Positions 38,501-46,408 of a stretch of DNA of 64,000 nt are shown here, one piece after another. Both the position numbers and the translations under genes were made by a program. How positions within the stretch are numbered: position 1 is the first letter of the stretch; each line of letters opens with the position of its first letter. This DNA comes from Cryptomeria japonica (Eukaryota; Streptophyta; Pinopsida; Cupressales; Cupressaceae). The notes beneath the pieces were generated by a model. That model did not search any database, had not been told where the DNA came from, and saw nothing but the letters and a program-made list of their open reading frames with translations. The stretch spans positions 150,597,744-150,661,743 of the forward strand of contig NC_081407.1 of the NCBI RefSeq assembly GCF_030272615.1, written 5' to 3'.

Positions 38501-39803
38501 AAATTGCCAAAGTAAAGGATGAGTGTAAAAGGATTAGTTCTTTGAGGAAAAATGAGGTTTCTGCACTCCTGAGAGAGAAGGATTTTGTCTGGAATCAATT
38601 AAAAAGAATGGAGGAAGACTATGGCAACCATCTGAAAAGAAAAACTGAGCAGCTTCAAGATGCTTCTGAGAATATTGAGAAACTTCGCATTGCAATGGAT
38701 GAGCTCCAGAAGGCAAACAATGAAAAGGATGTTGAGCTAACTGTAATGAAAGTTGAATTGGGAGAAAAAGAAAGGGAAGTTCAGGCATTGAAAGAAAATG
38801 TTTCCAAACATTCGGAACCCAGTAAGTCTCTGCAAGAGTCTAGGCCTGCCGAAAATATATCAACAAAAAGCAAGGGGAGAAGAATGAATGTTCTATCTGT
38901 CCAGGATGCTTGTGGTGTAGAAACAAATAAAGTGTTTTATGAATTGAATGCAGTACATCAAACATATTCTCAGGAGAACAACACAGAACCACAAGCTCTA
39001 AACGAAAATAATATCAGTTACTTGGACAGCATACCAAACAAGGTTCATAATTCAATGTTATGCTTTTGCCAGCAATAATTTTTTTAATGATTGCATTCAT
39101 AATATTCATGATCTTGCATATACAGATATGGATATGTATCTATTTGTTTCAAACAGAATCCTTAATACAAACTGTTTGTTTCAGATTAGATTTATTATAT
39201 CTTGCTGATACTGTCTACGCTGTTAGGTGTTTACTATCATCGGGATACCATTATTTAATAATTTGAAGTGTCTGTAATCAGGATAATAAGTTACATTCTG
39301 CAGCATGTGTGGAAAAGAAGGTGAAAGATGAGAAAAATTTGGTAGTATTGCAACTTGGAATTAAGAATTTTAAGTTGAAAGATGGAGGTAGTTGCTTAAT
39401 TTGAATTGATCTGTAGAAATTTGCATTTCTTTATTGATTTTATCCTCCTTTACAGGTATCAATTCAGGATGGTCTAACATCAAGAGATCATGTATTCTGT
39501 AATTTGAATACTGAACTTAATGAGCTTGCTATTTACTCAGATCTTCTCAAACAACCACCTGCGAATGAAACACTGTTAAATGTAAAAGAATTCTCACGAT
39601 GCCAAGTTCTTGTGATAAAGTATTCTTCACCTGCAGTTATTTTGAAAGGCAATGATTTAAGTTGGAAGTCTGTTTTTTAATAATAGCTTTGTGACGAAAA
39701 GAAATGCCTGCAGAAGAGCCCACATGTTGATGATAAGAAGGGAGTGGATGGTATGGACCGTATCCAATATCCCCAGGGAATAAATGACAATACACAACTA
39801 AAG
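19326..39803 (+). CDS. Coiled-coil protein gene, eight exons, 3' end not found
   Basis: Exons: 19326-19373, 19456-19608, 29465-29576, 38180-38253, 38365-39042, 39282-39320 (or to 39341), 39456-39581 and 39714-39803. All introns are GT-AG and all junctions keep phase, giving about 440 residues with no stop. The protein starts [16 protein letters not shown]. From residue 17 to about 300 it is rich in Glu, Lys, Leu and Gln with heptad-like spacing (for example [55 protein letters not shown]), so it is a long coiled coil. The rest is polar and probably disordered (TKSKGRRMN). No signal peptide or membrane segment is seen. I do not recognise the family; a structural or scaffold role is only a guess. 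Introns 2 and 3 are about 9.9 and 8.6 kb and filled with transposons. The last exon seen ends in phase 0 with a good donor (AAG|GTGAGT), so the gene continues. Confidence 0.8.
19456..19608 (+). CDS. Exon 2 of the coiled-coil gene
   Basis: Follows the acceptor TGTTGCAG, 51 codons, ends ACG|GTAAAA in phase 0. It encodes [20 protein letters not shown] and then a coiled-coil continuation rich in Glu, Gln and Leu. Confidence 0.8.
20036..20130 (+). repeat. Direct repeat in intron 2, copy 1
   Basis: Matches 29215-29318 (AACCATTACA, ACCTCACCC.TGTTTG, TATGTGATGATTTGAAATT). The two copies are 9.2 kb apart in the same intron, with an LTR-like segment and the LINE between them. Confidence 0.75.
20154..20960. 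mobile_element. LTR-like segment in intron 2
   Basis: Starts TGTTGGAATACTAGG, then CACTGAGAGGGGGGG...TGTGAATCGGTGATAT, the same style as the left edge of the solo LTR at 58397-59771 (ATTGAGAGGGGGG...TGAATCAGTAGATAG). It contains GTGGAAAACCC and GGAGCACCAACCCCTTACAA repeats. It ends near ...CTTCTGCAACA at 20956. No target duplication could be confirmed, so the limits are approximate. Confidence 0.5.
21499..22078 (-). CDS. Extra 3' open frame inside the LINE, function unknown
   Basis: A 173-codon frame (22020-21499; first codon TTG, open back to about 22065) lies between the RNase H domain and the LINE poly-A end. It reads [20 protein letters not shown], then [20 protein letters not shown] and [21 protein letters not shown] neighbouring frame offers ATG at about 22057 ([16 protein letters not shown]), so a single frameshift may separate the true start from the rest. 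It is inside the target duplication, so it moved with the LINE. It could be a lineage-specific ORF3 or a captured host exon. I do not recognise the family. Confidence 0.5.
22390..22890 (-). pseudogene. LINE RNase H domain
   Basis: Downstream of the zinc-binding domain, the minus strand reads [20 protein letters not shown], then [17 protein letters not shown] and [15 protein letters not shown]. These carry the D, E and D of the RNase H active site in the plant L1 arrangement. Stops are present (for example after VVFRD). Confidence 0.85.
23100..26674 (-). pseudogene. LINE ORF2 (endonuclease and reverse transcriptase)
   Basis: ORF2 starts at ATG 26674, overlapping the ORF1 stop as ATGA. It begins MRCLS, a stop in place of W, then NVRG, and shifts frame into the endonuclease: DIVMLQETK (26600s) and [10 protein letters not shown] (about 26010), two conserved endonuclease motifs. 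Reverse transcriptase follows: [20 protein letters not shown] (25200s), [20 protein letters not shown] (24700s) and [15 protein letters not shown] (24550s). The zinc-binding domain (24118-23261) contains [20 protein letters not shown] and [18 protein letters not shown]. At least five frameshifts or stops and a local rearrangement at 24930-25060 prevent function. Confidence 0.9.
26671..28212 (-). pseudogene. LINE ORF1 (nucleic-acid binding, DUF4283-like and CCHC)
   Basis: One reading frame of about 514 codons runs from 28212 to 26671 and is broken by only two in-frame stops (near 27472 and 26995). The first 245 codons contain [30 protein letters not shown] and [13 protein letters not shown], the pattern of the DUF4283 domain of plant LINE and retroelement ORF1 proteins, then a zinc knuckle [14 protein letters not shown] (C-x2-C-x4-H-x4-C). 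The remainder is acidic and basic low-complexity sequence. In active LINEs this protein coats the element RNA. The frame begins at a GTG with an in-frame TAG upstream, so the true start is uncertain. Confidence 0.85.
28593..29464 (+). other. Remainder of intron 2
   Basis: No gene or element recognised except the repeat copy at 29215-29318. Sequence left of the LINE (to 21197) and right of it (from 28593) would be continuous without the insertion. Confidence 0.6.
29215..29318 (+). repeat. Direct repeat in intron 2, copy 2
   Basis: Matches 20036-20130 with about ten differences. See that entry. Confidence 0.75.
29465..29576 (+). CDS. Exon 3 of the coiled-coil gene
   Basis: Acceptor TTATTACACAG, 112 bases, ends CTAG|GTACTA in phase 1. 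It encodes [20 protein letters not shown] and [17 protein letters not shown]. It joins exon 4 through a split Asp codon. Confidence 0.8.
29577..31379 (+). other. Intron 3, 5' part
   Basis: No gene seen. About 30020-30640 holds repeated GACTCGG / ACTCAGCAAG words (GAGACCCGGACTC, GGCTCGGGACTCGGC) and may be a non-autonomous DNA transposon, but no ends could be placed. Confidence 0.4.
31380..32060 (-). pseudogene. Ty3/gypsy RNase H fragment
   Basis: Two pieces on the minus strand: [20 protein letters not shown] with [13 protein letters not shown] (32060-31900), and [20 protein letters not shown] with [15 protein letters not shown] and IANALSRR (31578-31420). They match the RT tail and RNase H of a gypsy polyprotein (catalytic D of CDANG; TDH changed to TSH; ALSRR). 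The centre is replaced by a SINE-like unit at 31600-31866. No other parts of the element are nearby. Confidence 0.85.
31600..31866 (-). mobile_element. SINE-like unit with pol III B box
   Basis: Inserted in the gypsy RNase H fragment. On the minus strand it starts near 31866 with TGACCCCGCAGTGTGATGG, has GGTTCAAACCC (a perfect tRNA-type B box) about 50 bases in, then a GGAGGA-rich body, and ends in A-rich sequence near 31616-31632. The A box is unclear and no target duplication was confirmed. Confidence 0.5.
32065..32585. repeat. Large inverted repeat, arms about 250 bp
   Basis: The left arm (about 32065-32300) and right arm (about 32335-32585) are reverse complements over most of their length. 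Shared blocks include CTCACACAATCGAAT, AACATTTCGGATCACACTC, GGTTTCGTGTGTACCTCCTT and AACTCRCTTTGGG. The spacer is about 35 bases around 32320. The outer part of the left arm overlaps the gypsy fragment. A related single-arm sequence occurs at 36450-36550. Confidence 0.85.
32854..33783. mobile_element. Solo LTR (930 bp), family C copy 1
   Basis: Starts TGTTGTTTTTAGATCAG, ends ACAAAAACATCATCA and is flanked by AAAGG on both sides (32849-32853 and 33784-33788). It shares CACAGAACA, GGGAAAACCTCCCTCTTGGA, TTCGCTGA and ATAGGGTCAGCCCTAT-type words with the solo LTR at 50811-51839. No internal polyprotein is present. Confidence 0.85.
33465..33670. repeat. Tandem repeat inside the solo LTR
   Basis: A unit of about 40-45 bases (ATAGGGTCAGCCCTATAAG, then ATTTACAAGTTACATTT) occurs about three times nearly intact, followed by two or three diverged copies with GGGCCGG in place of GGGTCAG. 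Confidence 0.85.
33784..35369 (+). other. Intron 3 middle part
   Basis: No gene seen apart from the SINE-like unit at 34224-34428. The rest is unremarkable T-rich intronic sequence. Confidence 0.5.
34224..34428 (-). mobile_element. tRNA-derived SINE-like unit
   Basis: On the minus strand it reads GTTGGCTTGGGCAGTGGG (A-box-like) and then GGTCTTGAGTCCGAC (B-box-like) about 30 bases downstream, followed by a GC-rich body and a 3' run of eight A residues (poly-T at 34224-34231 on the + strand). About 205 bp is a normal SINE length. No clear target duplication. Confidence 0.6.
35475..35508. repeat. (TA)n microsatellite
   Basis: About 17 uninterrupted TA units. Confidence 0.95.
35868..35954. repeat. 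Near-perfect palindrome with no spacer
   Basis: Two 43-44 base arms meet at 35910/35911, with the centre GAACCACGTGGTTC containing CACGTG (a G-box core). Only about four mismatches and one indel separate the arms. It lies inside the hAT-type element. Confidence 0.9.
36450..36550. repeat. Single copy related to the 32.1 kb inverted-repeat arm
   Basis: GATTTCCACAGTCCAT... and CAACRTTTCGGATCA match the outer part of the left arm near 32050-32130. The hAT-type element at 35370-36441 is inserted next to or in it. Confidence 0.6.
36551..38179 (+). other. Intron 3, 3' part
   Basis: No gene or element recognised. Ends with a plausible branch and acceptor region before exon 4. Confidence 0.5.
38180..38253 (+). 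CDS. Exon 4 of the coiled-coil gene
   Basis: Acceptor TTTTGGAGCAG, 74 bases, ends GAGCAG|GTGAAG in phase 0. Encodes [20 protein letters not shown] and LKEEQ across the junction. Confidence 0.8.
38365..39042 (+). CDS. Exon 5 of the coiled-coil gene (largest)
   Basis: Acceptor AATTTTCAG, 226 codons, ends AACAAG|GTTCAT in phase 0. It encodes the main coiled coil, beginning [20 protein letters not shown], and then a polar tail with a basic patch KSKGRRMN. It is the only exon long enough to stand out as an open frame on its own. Confidence 0.9.
39282..39320 (+). CDS. Exon 6 of the coiled-coil gene (short)
   Basis: Acceptor CTGTAATCAG; 13 codons ([13 protein letters not shown]) if the donor AAG|GTGAAA is used, or 20 codons to 39341 with TTG|GTAGTA. 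Both keep phase 0 with exon 7, so the choice needs transcripts. Confidence 0.55.
39456..39581 (+). CDS. Exon 7 of the coiled-coil gene
   Basis: Acceptor CCTTTACAG, 42 codons starting [20 protein letters not shown], ending AAT|GTAAAA in phase 0. Without splicing the frame stays open to a stop near 39680, so a retained-intron end is also possible. Confidence 0.6.
39714..39803 (+). CDS. Exon 8 of the coiled-coil gene
   Basis: Acceptor AATGCCTGCAG, 30 codons ([20 protein letters not shown] and on), ends AAG|GTGAGT in phase 0. The following exon was not found in the window. Confidence 0.6.
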
Positions 39804-40196
39804 GTGAGTTTTTCTTTGAAAGGGAGTTTGGAACATATTGTTTTCTTTCAGCCATAAAATGCTGTTGGTCTCTGTTATGTAACATTGGCTTGAGGTTTGC
39901 ATTTTTTTCTTATTCTGGTGGAAGGTAAAGTACCAAAATAGGTTCTAGAAATTTAAAAGAAATCAACTAATCATGCTTCCATAAGAACTTAATGATTAAC
40001 TAATGGTTTGGAAAGCATAACACAGGAAGTTACAAATGTTGTCATGAGAATATCATGTAAGAGCTGTGGATTACATACATCATATCAGAAGTTTTTATTT
40101 TCACTTCTCTCAATATTTCATCCATTCAAGAGATATTTTATCGTGAAGTTGCCAATTTGGGTACAGGTTCAATTGGTATGGCAATTTCCCCCCCTG
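39804..40196 (+). other. Intron sequence after exon 8
   Basis: Begins with a consensus donor. No further exon found before the solo LTR at 40202. Confidence 0.5.
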
Positions 40197-40201
40197 GGTA
40201 C

Positions 40202-43200
40202 TGTTGTGACGTTTTCACACATCGCCCCATTGCAAATGGGGACCCATGTTTTTTGCTTTTTAGGGTTTGTTTTCTAGGTCTTTTAGGGTTTTGTCAGTTA
40301 GCCTTTGCATTTTGAGTGTCGCCCAGGGGATCACATGGATAGCAAGTCCGGCTTGAGTGATGTCTTGATCCTGAAATTTGGCTAAGTCTGGAATGTCCTG
40401 AAAATTTGGCTAAGTCTGAACGCCCTGATCCTGAATTTTGGCTAAGTCTGGAATGTCCTAATCCTGAATTTGACTAAGTTTGGAAACTGAAAAAACCTCA
40501 AAAAACTAGATTTTGCTATATAACTCCTGGAGGTCTGAAACCACTCTCAAACATCCTGAAAGTATATATGGAATATAACTTAAAGTATAAGAAAGAAGAA
40601 ACATAGAAGGAAATGTCACTTATACTTAAATGTTATATTCCATAAAAGTTATCTTGATAGAGAGTTCGAAAGGTCAAATTTCGCTCCTGTCCTTCACTGA
40701 GGATCTAGAGCGAATTTCGCTCCTGTCCCTCTCAAGAGGACCAAGGCGAAGCGCTCCTGTCCCTCACCAAGGGTCCAGAGCGATAATACTTATTTGAGCC
40801 ATTCCTGACCTTGTTTGGACGAATTGAGACATCAAAGGCATGGTGAAGGACAAAATGAGCATGGTAGAGCATCCAGACTTGATCAAAAACAATTAAATGA
40901 TGAAGTTTTTGCCTAGAAGGTCAAATTCGCTCCTGTCCCTCACTGAAGGACCAGAGCGATTTTCTTTATATGCACATTTTTAGACCTTTTTTGGACATTA
41001 ACTTTTATTCATAGGCTGAAGCGGGATGATATCTTCCCTAGCAAAGACATTTCATGGTGAAAAGTGAAGCATTTGGGCCTGGAGGGCAAAAATCGCTCCT
41101 GTCCCTCACTGAAGGACCGGAGCTTGAAATCCAAAATTGCCTTGTCCTTGAAAGATTTGAACGATTTCGCGAATTGAGAAGATCAAAAGAGATACATTTC
41201 ATCAGTTGAATATAATTTGAAGACGCGAACATGAGGAAAAATGGACCAAAAATGCAAAATCGCTCCTGTCCCTTAGTCAGGGACCAGGGCGAAATCCATT
41301 GTAGCTCCCGTCCCTCTCCCAGGGACTAGAGCGAAATTTCTTATAAGGCAAAATTCAGGCAAAGATCAAGCAAGTTTTAGGTTTGAGGCAAGCAAAGACA
41401 ATGAATTGAACCCGTTGAAGACAAATTGAAGATTACGAAACATCAACAAGGGACCCAGATGTCCCAGTTCGCTCCTGTCCCTCAGGCAGGGACCGGAGCG
41501 AAATTCCTATGAGAGCTGAAGTTTTGAAGGGTTATCAAATTTCAAGTGTCCAAGAGGGATCAAAAGACTTCATTTTACACGATGAAAGCAATGGCAAGTT
41601 GATGAAAGCAAGCATGAGCTCAGGACACTGAAGTTCGCTCCTGTCCTTCTCCAAGGGACCAGGGCGATATCCACTTTAGAGGGCACTCATCCACAAAATC
41701 AAATCAATCAAGCTCGAGGTTCTTAGCGAAAATGCCAGTTTCAACGTAAAGATGGAGGTTTTGAACATAAAAGTAAGAAGAATCAAGATCAAGGTGATAA
41801 TTCGCTCCTGTCCCTTAGTCAGGGACCAGAGCGATAGGTTTGTGTCCTTACCTCTTCCAAATTTGGCGCTAAAACATTCTTTAGATTTTATTAAATGCTA
41901 GGAAAAAATCGATAAATTTGAAATCCAATTAAAGTTAGCATTTAACATTAGCGCATGGGTTTTTATTAATTAATTTTTGCCTTTTAAAAATCGAGTTTAT
42001 TTAAAATTATAGGCATTAAATTAATTAATTATAAATAAAATGGGGCGCTTGATTTAAAATTTGTTTCATTTTATAAAGGTCGGCCTTTAAGTTTATTTTA
42101 AATTTGCCTTATTCACCAAAGTCGGCCTAGGGTCAATGTGAAGGTGAGCGCCTATAAAGGGAGGTGTTTATTTCATTTTCAAATCATCATTTTATCCTCT
42201 TTCATATGCGATTTTGGAGAAGACAAGGTGTGAAATTATCATCAAAGAGGAGTGCGTGTTTGTTTCAAGTAAGGCGAATTTGTTATCTTCAAGACATTGA
42301 AGACTCCTCCCCAAGGTGGCGAATTGCTAAAGTGGACGTTCATTTGGAGAGAGATCACGTTGAAGCCATCAAATTTTGATTTGTGCCTAGGCGAATTCCT
42401 TTGTTTTGCATTTTAGAGTTAAGCTCTCAAGTAAGGTATGGCAAGATCCCTTGTTTTAATTTCAAATTTTGATCGTCATAGCCTTAAATTTTGAATTTTT
42501 GAAATTTTGAATTTCAATAAGCTCAATCGTTTTTTTCTAGGAAATAATAACTCAAGGACTTATTATGAAGTTACCTAAATTTAATCTCTAATCTAGTTAT
42601 TCATTGCAAAATCATGTTGCTAATTTTGAAATGTTGTGTAGGCATCAAATGGAGATCTCATCAAGGAAAATCAAGCCGGATCAAGGACGGTCTTCACCGG
42701 GACGATCAAGCCAGGACAGGGGCGACCTCTTTCAATCCAGCGTTCCAAGGCGAGGTACATCATCATCTTGCAAATCAAGGACAAAAGGAGTTAGGACAAG
42801 AGTTAATTAAAGATAGCCTCTCAACGACATCAAATTGAATATCTAGCAAGCTACAAGTGTCAGATGAGGTGGCATCCTAGTCATCACTCCTCCAGTCAGT
42901 GTGGTCCACCTCAGCATGTCCAGATTCAATGTACCTAACTCATGGAAGGTGGCACAAACTCCGATGTACCTACCCCAGCTATCCATTGGTGGAATTTTCT
43001 AGAGAGGACATGTGTCCAAGCAATACAATTTTATCATTGGTCAAGCATTAAATGTTATGTAATGGTTGTAACAAACCCTAATTAGGGTTTTCATTGTAAA
43101 ATCTTGGCCATTGATCTCGAATTGATCTAAGCCATCGAATTGTATTGTGGGCACTATATAAGCCCTGGCATTTCATTTGTAAAGGCTAATTTAGCAATAA

Positions 43201-44037
43201 ATTAGAGAGAGTTGTAAATAATAGAAAGCAGTTAGTAGATAGAGAGTAGTTAGAAATTGATAGAATATTAATTAGAGTAGAATAGGAGGACAAGGCAAGA
43301 AATTGTTGCCATTGATTGTAAACAAACTCCATTTTCATTGAAGTAATGGTGAAGTGTGTCGTTTCTTGCAATTTGCATGGTTTCTTGTTGAGTCTTCAAT
43401 CCTAGATGGTAGATGATTAGATGAATGGAGGAAATGCGATTGATTAATGGTGGAATTCGTATATCCATACTACTAGCAGTTTGTTGATTGCAGACTTGCC
43501 TTGTGTAGTCAACTGGAATCATTCAGCTTAAGCTCAATTTCAATTTGTCGCTTCTTCATTGATATGCATCAACTTGATGGTGTCTATGCCTGCGGTGATG
43601 ATTTGAACATCATAAAGCTTCCCTTAGAAGATCGCACTAGTCTTGTGGAGATGGTCCATTGATGTCAAAACAAGACCTAGTTAGAGTTTCATCAAAAATC
43701 AAATCATTGCTCCTACATTCTTAGTATTAGGATTAGATCTTCTCTTCGCCCTCATCCTTTTTCCATTTTTTCAAATCTAAGCCAGTAAGAGCCTGTGTCC
43801 CAGCAAAGCAGATCGGAAGTTCAATCAACAGATGTAAGTCCCCTTGTGATTCCAGCAAATCACATCATACCACTGGAGCTTATCCACACGTAGAGACCCT
43901 ACTAACCAGAACATTGGAGTCATCCTAACTGATCCTTCATGCGAATCTTCAGCAGTTAGAGACTTTATTCAAGAGAGGATAAGATGCCTTTAGGTATTTT
44001 ATTCTGTGTATGATGGTGTACAAAATACACGTCAACA
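40202..44037 (+). mobile_element. Long solo LTR (3836 bp)
   Basis: Begins TGTTGTGACG, ends CACGTCAACA, and is flanked by perfect GGTAC repeats (40197-40201 and 44038-44042). TATATAAG at 43155-43162 lies 882 bases before the 3' end, giving a U3 of about 2950 bases. No internal sequence is attached, so it is a solo LTR left by recombination. It shares its 5' part (the GAAATTTGGCTAAGTCTGG and AACTCCTGGAGGTC blocks) and 3' part with the solo LTR at 46409-49541. The middle holds a stem-loop motif array. Probably Ty3/gypsy, judged from size and gymnosperm context only. Confidence 0.92.
40681..41834 (+). repeat. Array of about ten stem-loop motifs in the LTR U3
   Basis: The motif TCGCTCCTGTCCCT, about 6-8 bases, then AGGGACCRGAGCGA occurs near 40681, 40717, 40751, 40927, 41093, 41260, 41301, 41469, 41635 and 41802. 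Each unit of about 33 bases is an imperfect inverted repeat. Spacing varies from about 35 to 170 bases and spacers are not repeated, so this is not a simple satellite. Confidence 0.9.
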
Positions 44038-44042
44038 GGTAC

Positions 44043-45299
44043 AAAGTCCAATGAATAAATAATCAAATTTAGCTTGTAACCATGCCCAATAGGTTTTGGC
44101 AGAAGTACAGTTATAGATGACATTGCCAAGTGAAGCATCTCTCCCACATAGGTTGCTTACAGATTATTGTCAAGTCCTGGTTTGGTTGCCAAACCTAACT
44201 AACCATGCCAGTCTTGTGTTTTTGAACAATGCCTTCGCAATCTTTCTTTAGGATTGTTGTATCCATCTTCCCCACTCTTCTTCATCGCTTACTTGTTCAG
44301 TTAAGAAGCAACAGCAAAAGTATGCAAAACCTGATCATGTAATTCTTTTCTTTTGCATAGCCAAAAAAGTACTTTCCCATTGCTCCACTTCCAATTTCGT
44401 CAAGGGTCAGGTCTTTGAAGTTGCAATTTAAAAAATCAACTTTTAGAAACCGATTTATAGAGTTCTTGATTGGGTAATTTACCTGCATTGTTAAGTTTTA
44501 TGCTCAAATTAGATCTCTTGAACTTTGTAATTGATGCAACACTTTGTTACAAAGATCTCCCAACAAAACAATCCGTTTCTTTGCAAGATGCCAATTTGGG
44601 GAATTAAATATTTATTTAAGTATTTATTCTATAATCCCAGGCCTTACCTGTCTACTCATAGTGCCGATGAAGATAATCTGTTACTTGTCGCTTGGTTGTA
44701 CCAGTTTGCTAAGTAGAGCTGATCTTGAATGCAAAAATGTCTCACCATTACCATTTATCTCATGAAATTCAGAGGCAGTCCAAATTCCTTTGAAATTTAA
44801 TCCCTTCTTGCTTACCTCAATGAAGGCTTATCAGCAGCTTTTCTAGCATTTTATAATCTTGCCTAGATCGAAAAAGGAGTGTAGTAAATATGTCTTGCAG
44901 CCCAAGCTTTATCCACAATCCTAATTGTCCAGCCATAGCGATGATTATTGGTAAGGTTTGCCATTTTTAATTGTTTTTTGTTCAAACAGAGACTGTCCAT
45001 TTCCATGGGTCACCTATAGGGATATGAATACCGAAGAGGATACTGAAGTAACTAATGAATTCACTTAGTTTTTATGAGTATGAGTTGATTTTAGCCAGAT
45101 GAGATGCTTGTCTTGATCAATAAGAAAGTACTTTGTTTTTCCATTATAAGTGCATTACTATCCTCACCTGGTCAAATATAGTGAGTGCACCGCAATTGAT
45201 TGTTGAGTCAATTTAATTATTTTAGTCCTTTCTGGAAAAGGTATAGCTAACTTATGTTACCAAAGCTCATTAGCTACCCAAAAATTTAGGAGTTGGAAT
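44043..45299. other. Non-coding stretch between solo LTR and LINE remnant
   Basis: No recognised gene. The minus strand has short open pieces (44297-44488; and 44960-44880 reading GYGWTIRIVDKAWA-like) that could be degraded retroelement coding sequence, but I cannot assign a family. Confidence 0.35.
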
Positions 45300-46031
45300 C
45301 AATTTTTTTATTTTTTAATGTATGTTGGAAAAGTATACAAATATGCCTCTAAAGAGCATCTGAAATACAAAGTGTTACCAAAAGCAGCTCACACGGAGCA
45401 GCAAATGTCACTGATACAAATCTAACAGATCAAAATACTCACATAGAGAACCCAAGCAAAATAGAGTATATACAGCAAATATTATATGATCTTCATAGCA
45501 TAACCAGTCCAAAAGAACATCCAATATAAGAAAACGGCATTGCAAAGCCTTATCGTCCTTTTTATCAGCAGTCTCTCTGTCTCTTTCCAGCTTTTATAAT
45601 GTTTTTGCTTTTCTTCTCATATCTGTCATGCTGTAATGCATACATTTTTGCAGTCACCTTTCAGGAAATAGTTTTCTAACTCAGTTTTAGGCAAATGAGT
45701 GGATGACCGAGAAAATTCACCGTAATCAATATCTTTCCATTGTTTTTGAAAGATTCTCCTTTGTAAATTTCCTAATTTATTCTTTAGTTTTTTCCAACTG
45801 AATGCTAACCTGCAAAGAGATAAGAAAAATAGCGACTTCTCTAAAGAAGCCTATAAGATCCCTGGAGCCATCTTCAGAAAAAATGCTTATTCCTTTATTC
45901 CACAGAAACCATAAAACTCGAGTTAAAGGATAAGCCATAATTTATAAAAAAATTTGGACTTCTGAATTTTAGACTGAACAATACATTCAAACAAATCATT
46001 CCACCAAGTAATAGAATCTTTCCCAGCATAA
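45300..46031 (-). mobile_element. Probable LINE 3' end remnant
   Basis: The minus strand contains WWNDLFECIVQSK and LWLILTRVLWFLWNKRNKHF across frame changes, in the style of the end of the plant LINE zinc-binding domain, where a W.IW..RN motif follows. The left edge is T-rich (45309-45325), as expected for the poly-A end of a minus-strand LINE. No target duplication found; assignment is tentative. Confidence 0.45.
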
Positions 46032-46403
46032 CTATGTAATGCCCCCTATTTGGATATTACTAGATTTTGCCCTAGAATTTGCCCACAAGAGTAATTGTTA
46101 AGATCATTAGATGTTTGATATAACAGGTCTGAATTGGATCAGTTGGAGTCTGATCTTGTTTGTGTCTGCTGCTTACATGTCTTTTCTGATCTGGATATTA
46201 TTTCCTTTCACTGTTTGCTGTATTCCTTGGAGCTGATGGTGCTAATATGTTCAGATGTCTGCTTTCACTTTGATGGAGACCCACAACCAGAACATATGTT
46301 CGCACAACTGAATGTCAATATCTTAGTAATCATCCAATCTCTATCCCTTCAATGCCCTCCTTGTATGCTAGTACATTCCTCTTTATACCCCTCCATGGGA
46401 TTG
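46032..46403 (+). mobile_element. Older LTR fragment (TGTAATG type), interrupted
   Basis: Begins TGTAATGCCCCCTATTTGG, resembling the right edge of 53671-55508 read in reverse (TGTAATGTCCCC). It is cut at 46408 by the younger solo LTR and appears to resume at 49547 for about 100 bases. No 3' end found. Confidence 0.45.
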
Positions 46404-46408
46404 GTAGG

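Noticed and set aside
38350-39078. Stand-alone single-exon gene starting at 38350
   Set aside because: The first five codons lie upstream of a clear splice acceptor at 38364. The frame joins upstream exons in phase, so it is exon 5.
40681-41834. CRISPR-like array
   Set aside because: The repeated motif has variable spacing (35-170 bases), is imperfect, sits inside a eukaryotic LTR with a target duplication, and no cas genes are present.
44297-44960. Possible retroelement coding sequence on the minus strand
   Set aside because: Short pieces only, no conserved motif; kept as unassigned rather than named.
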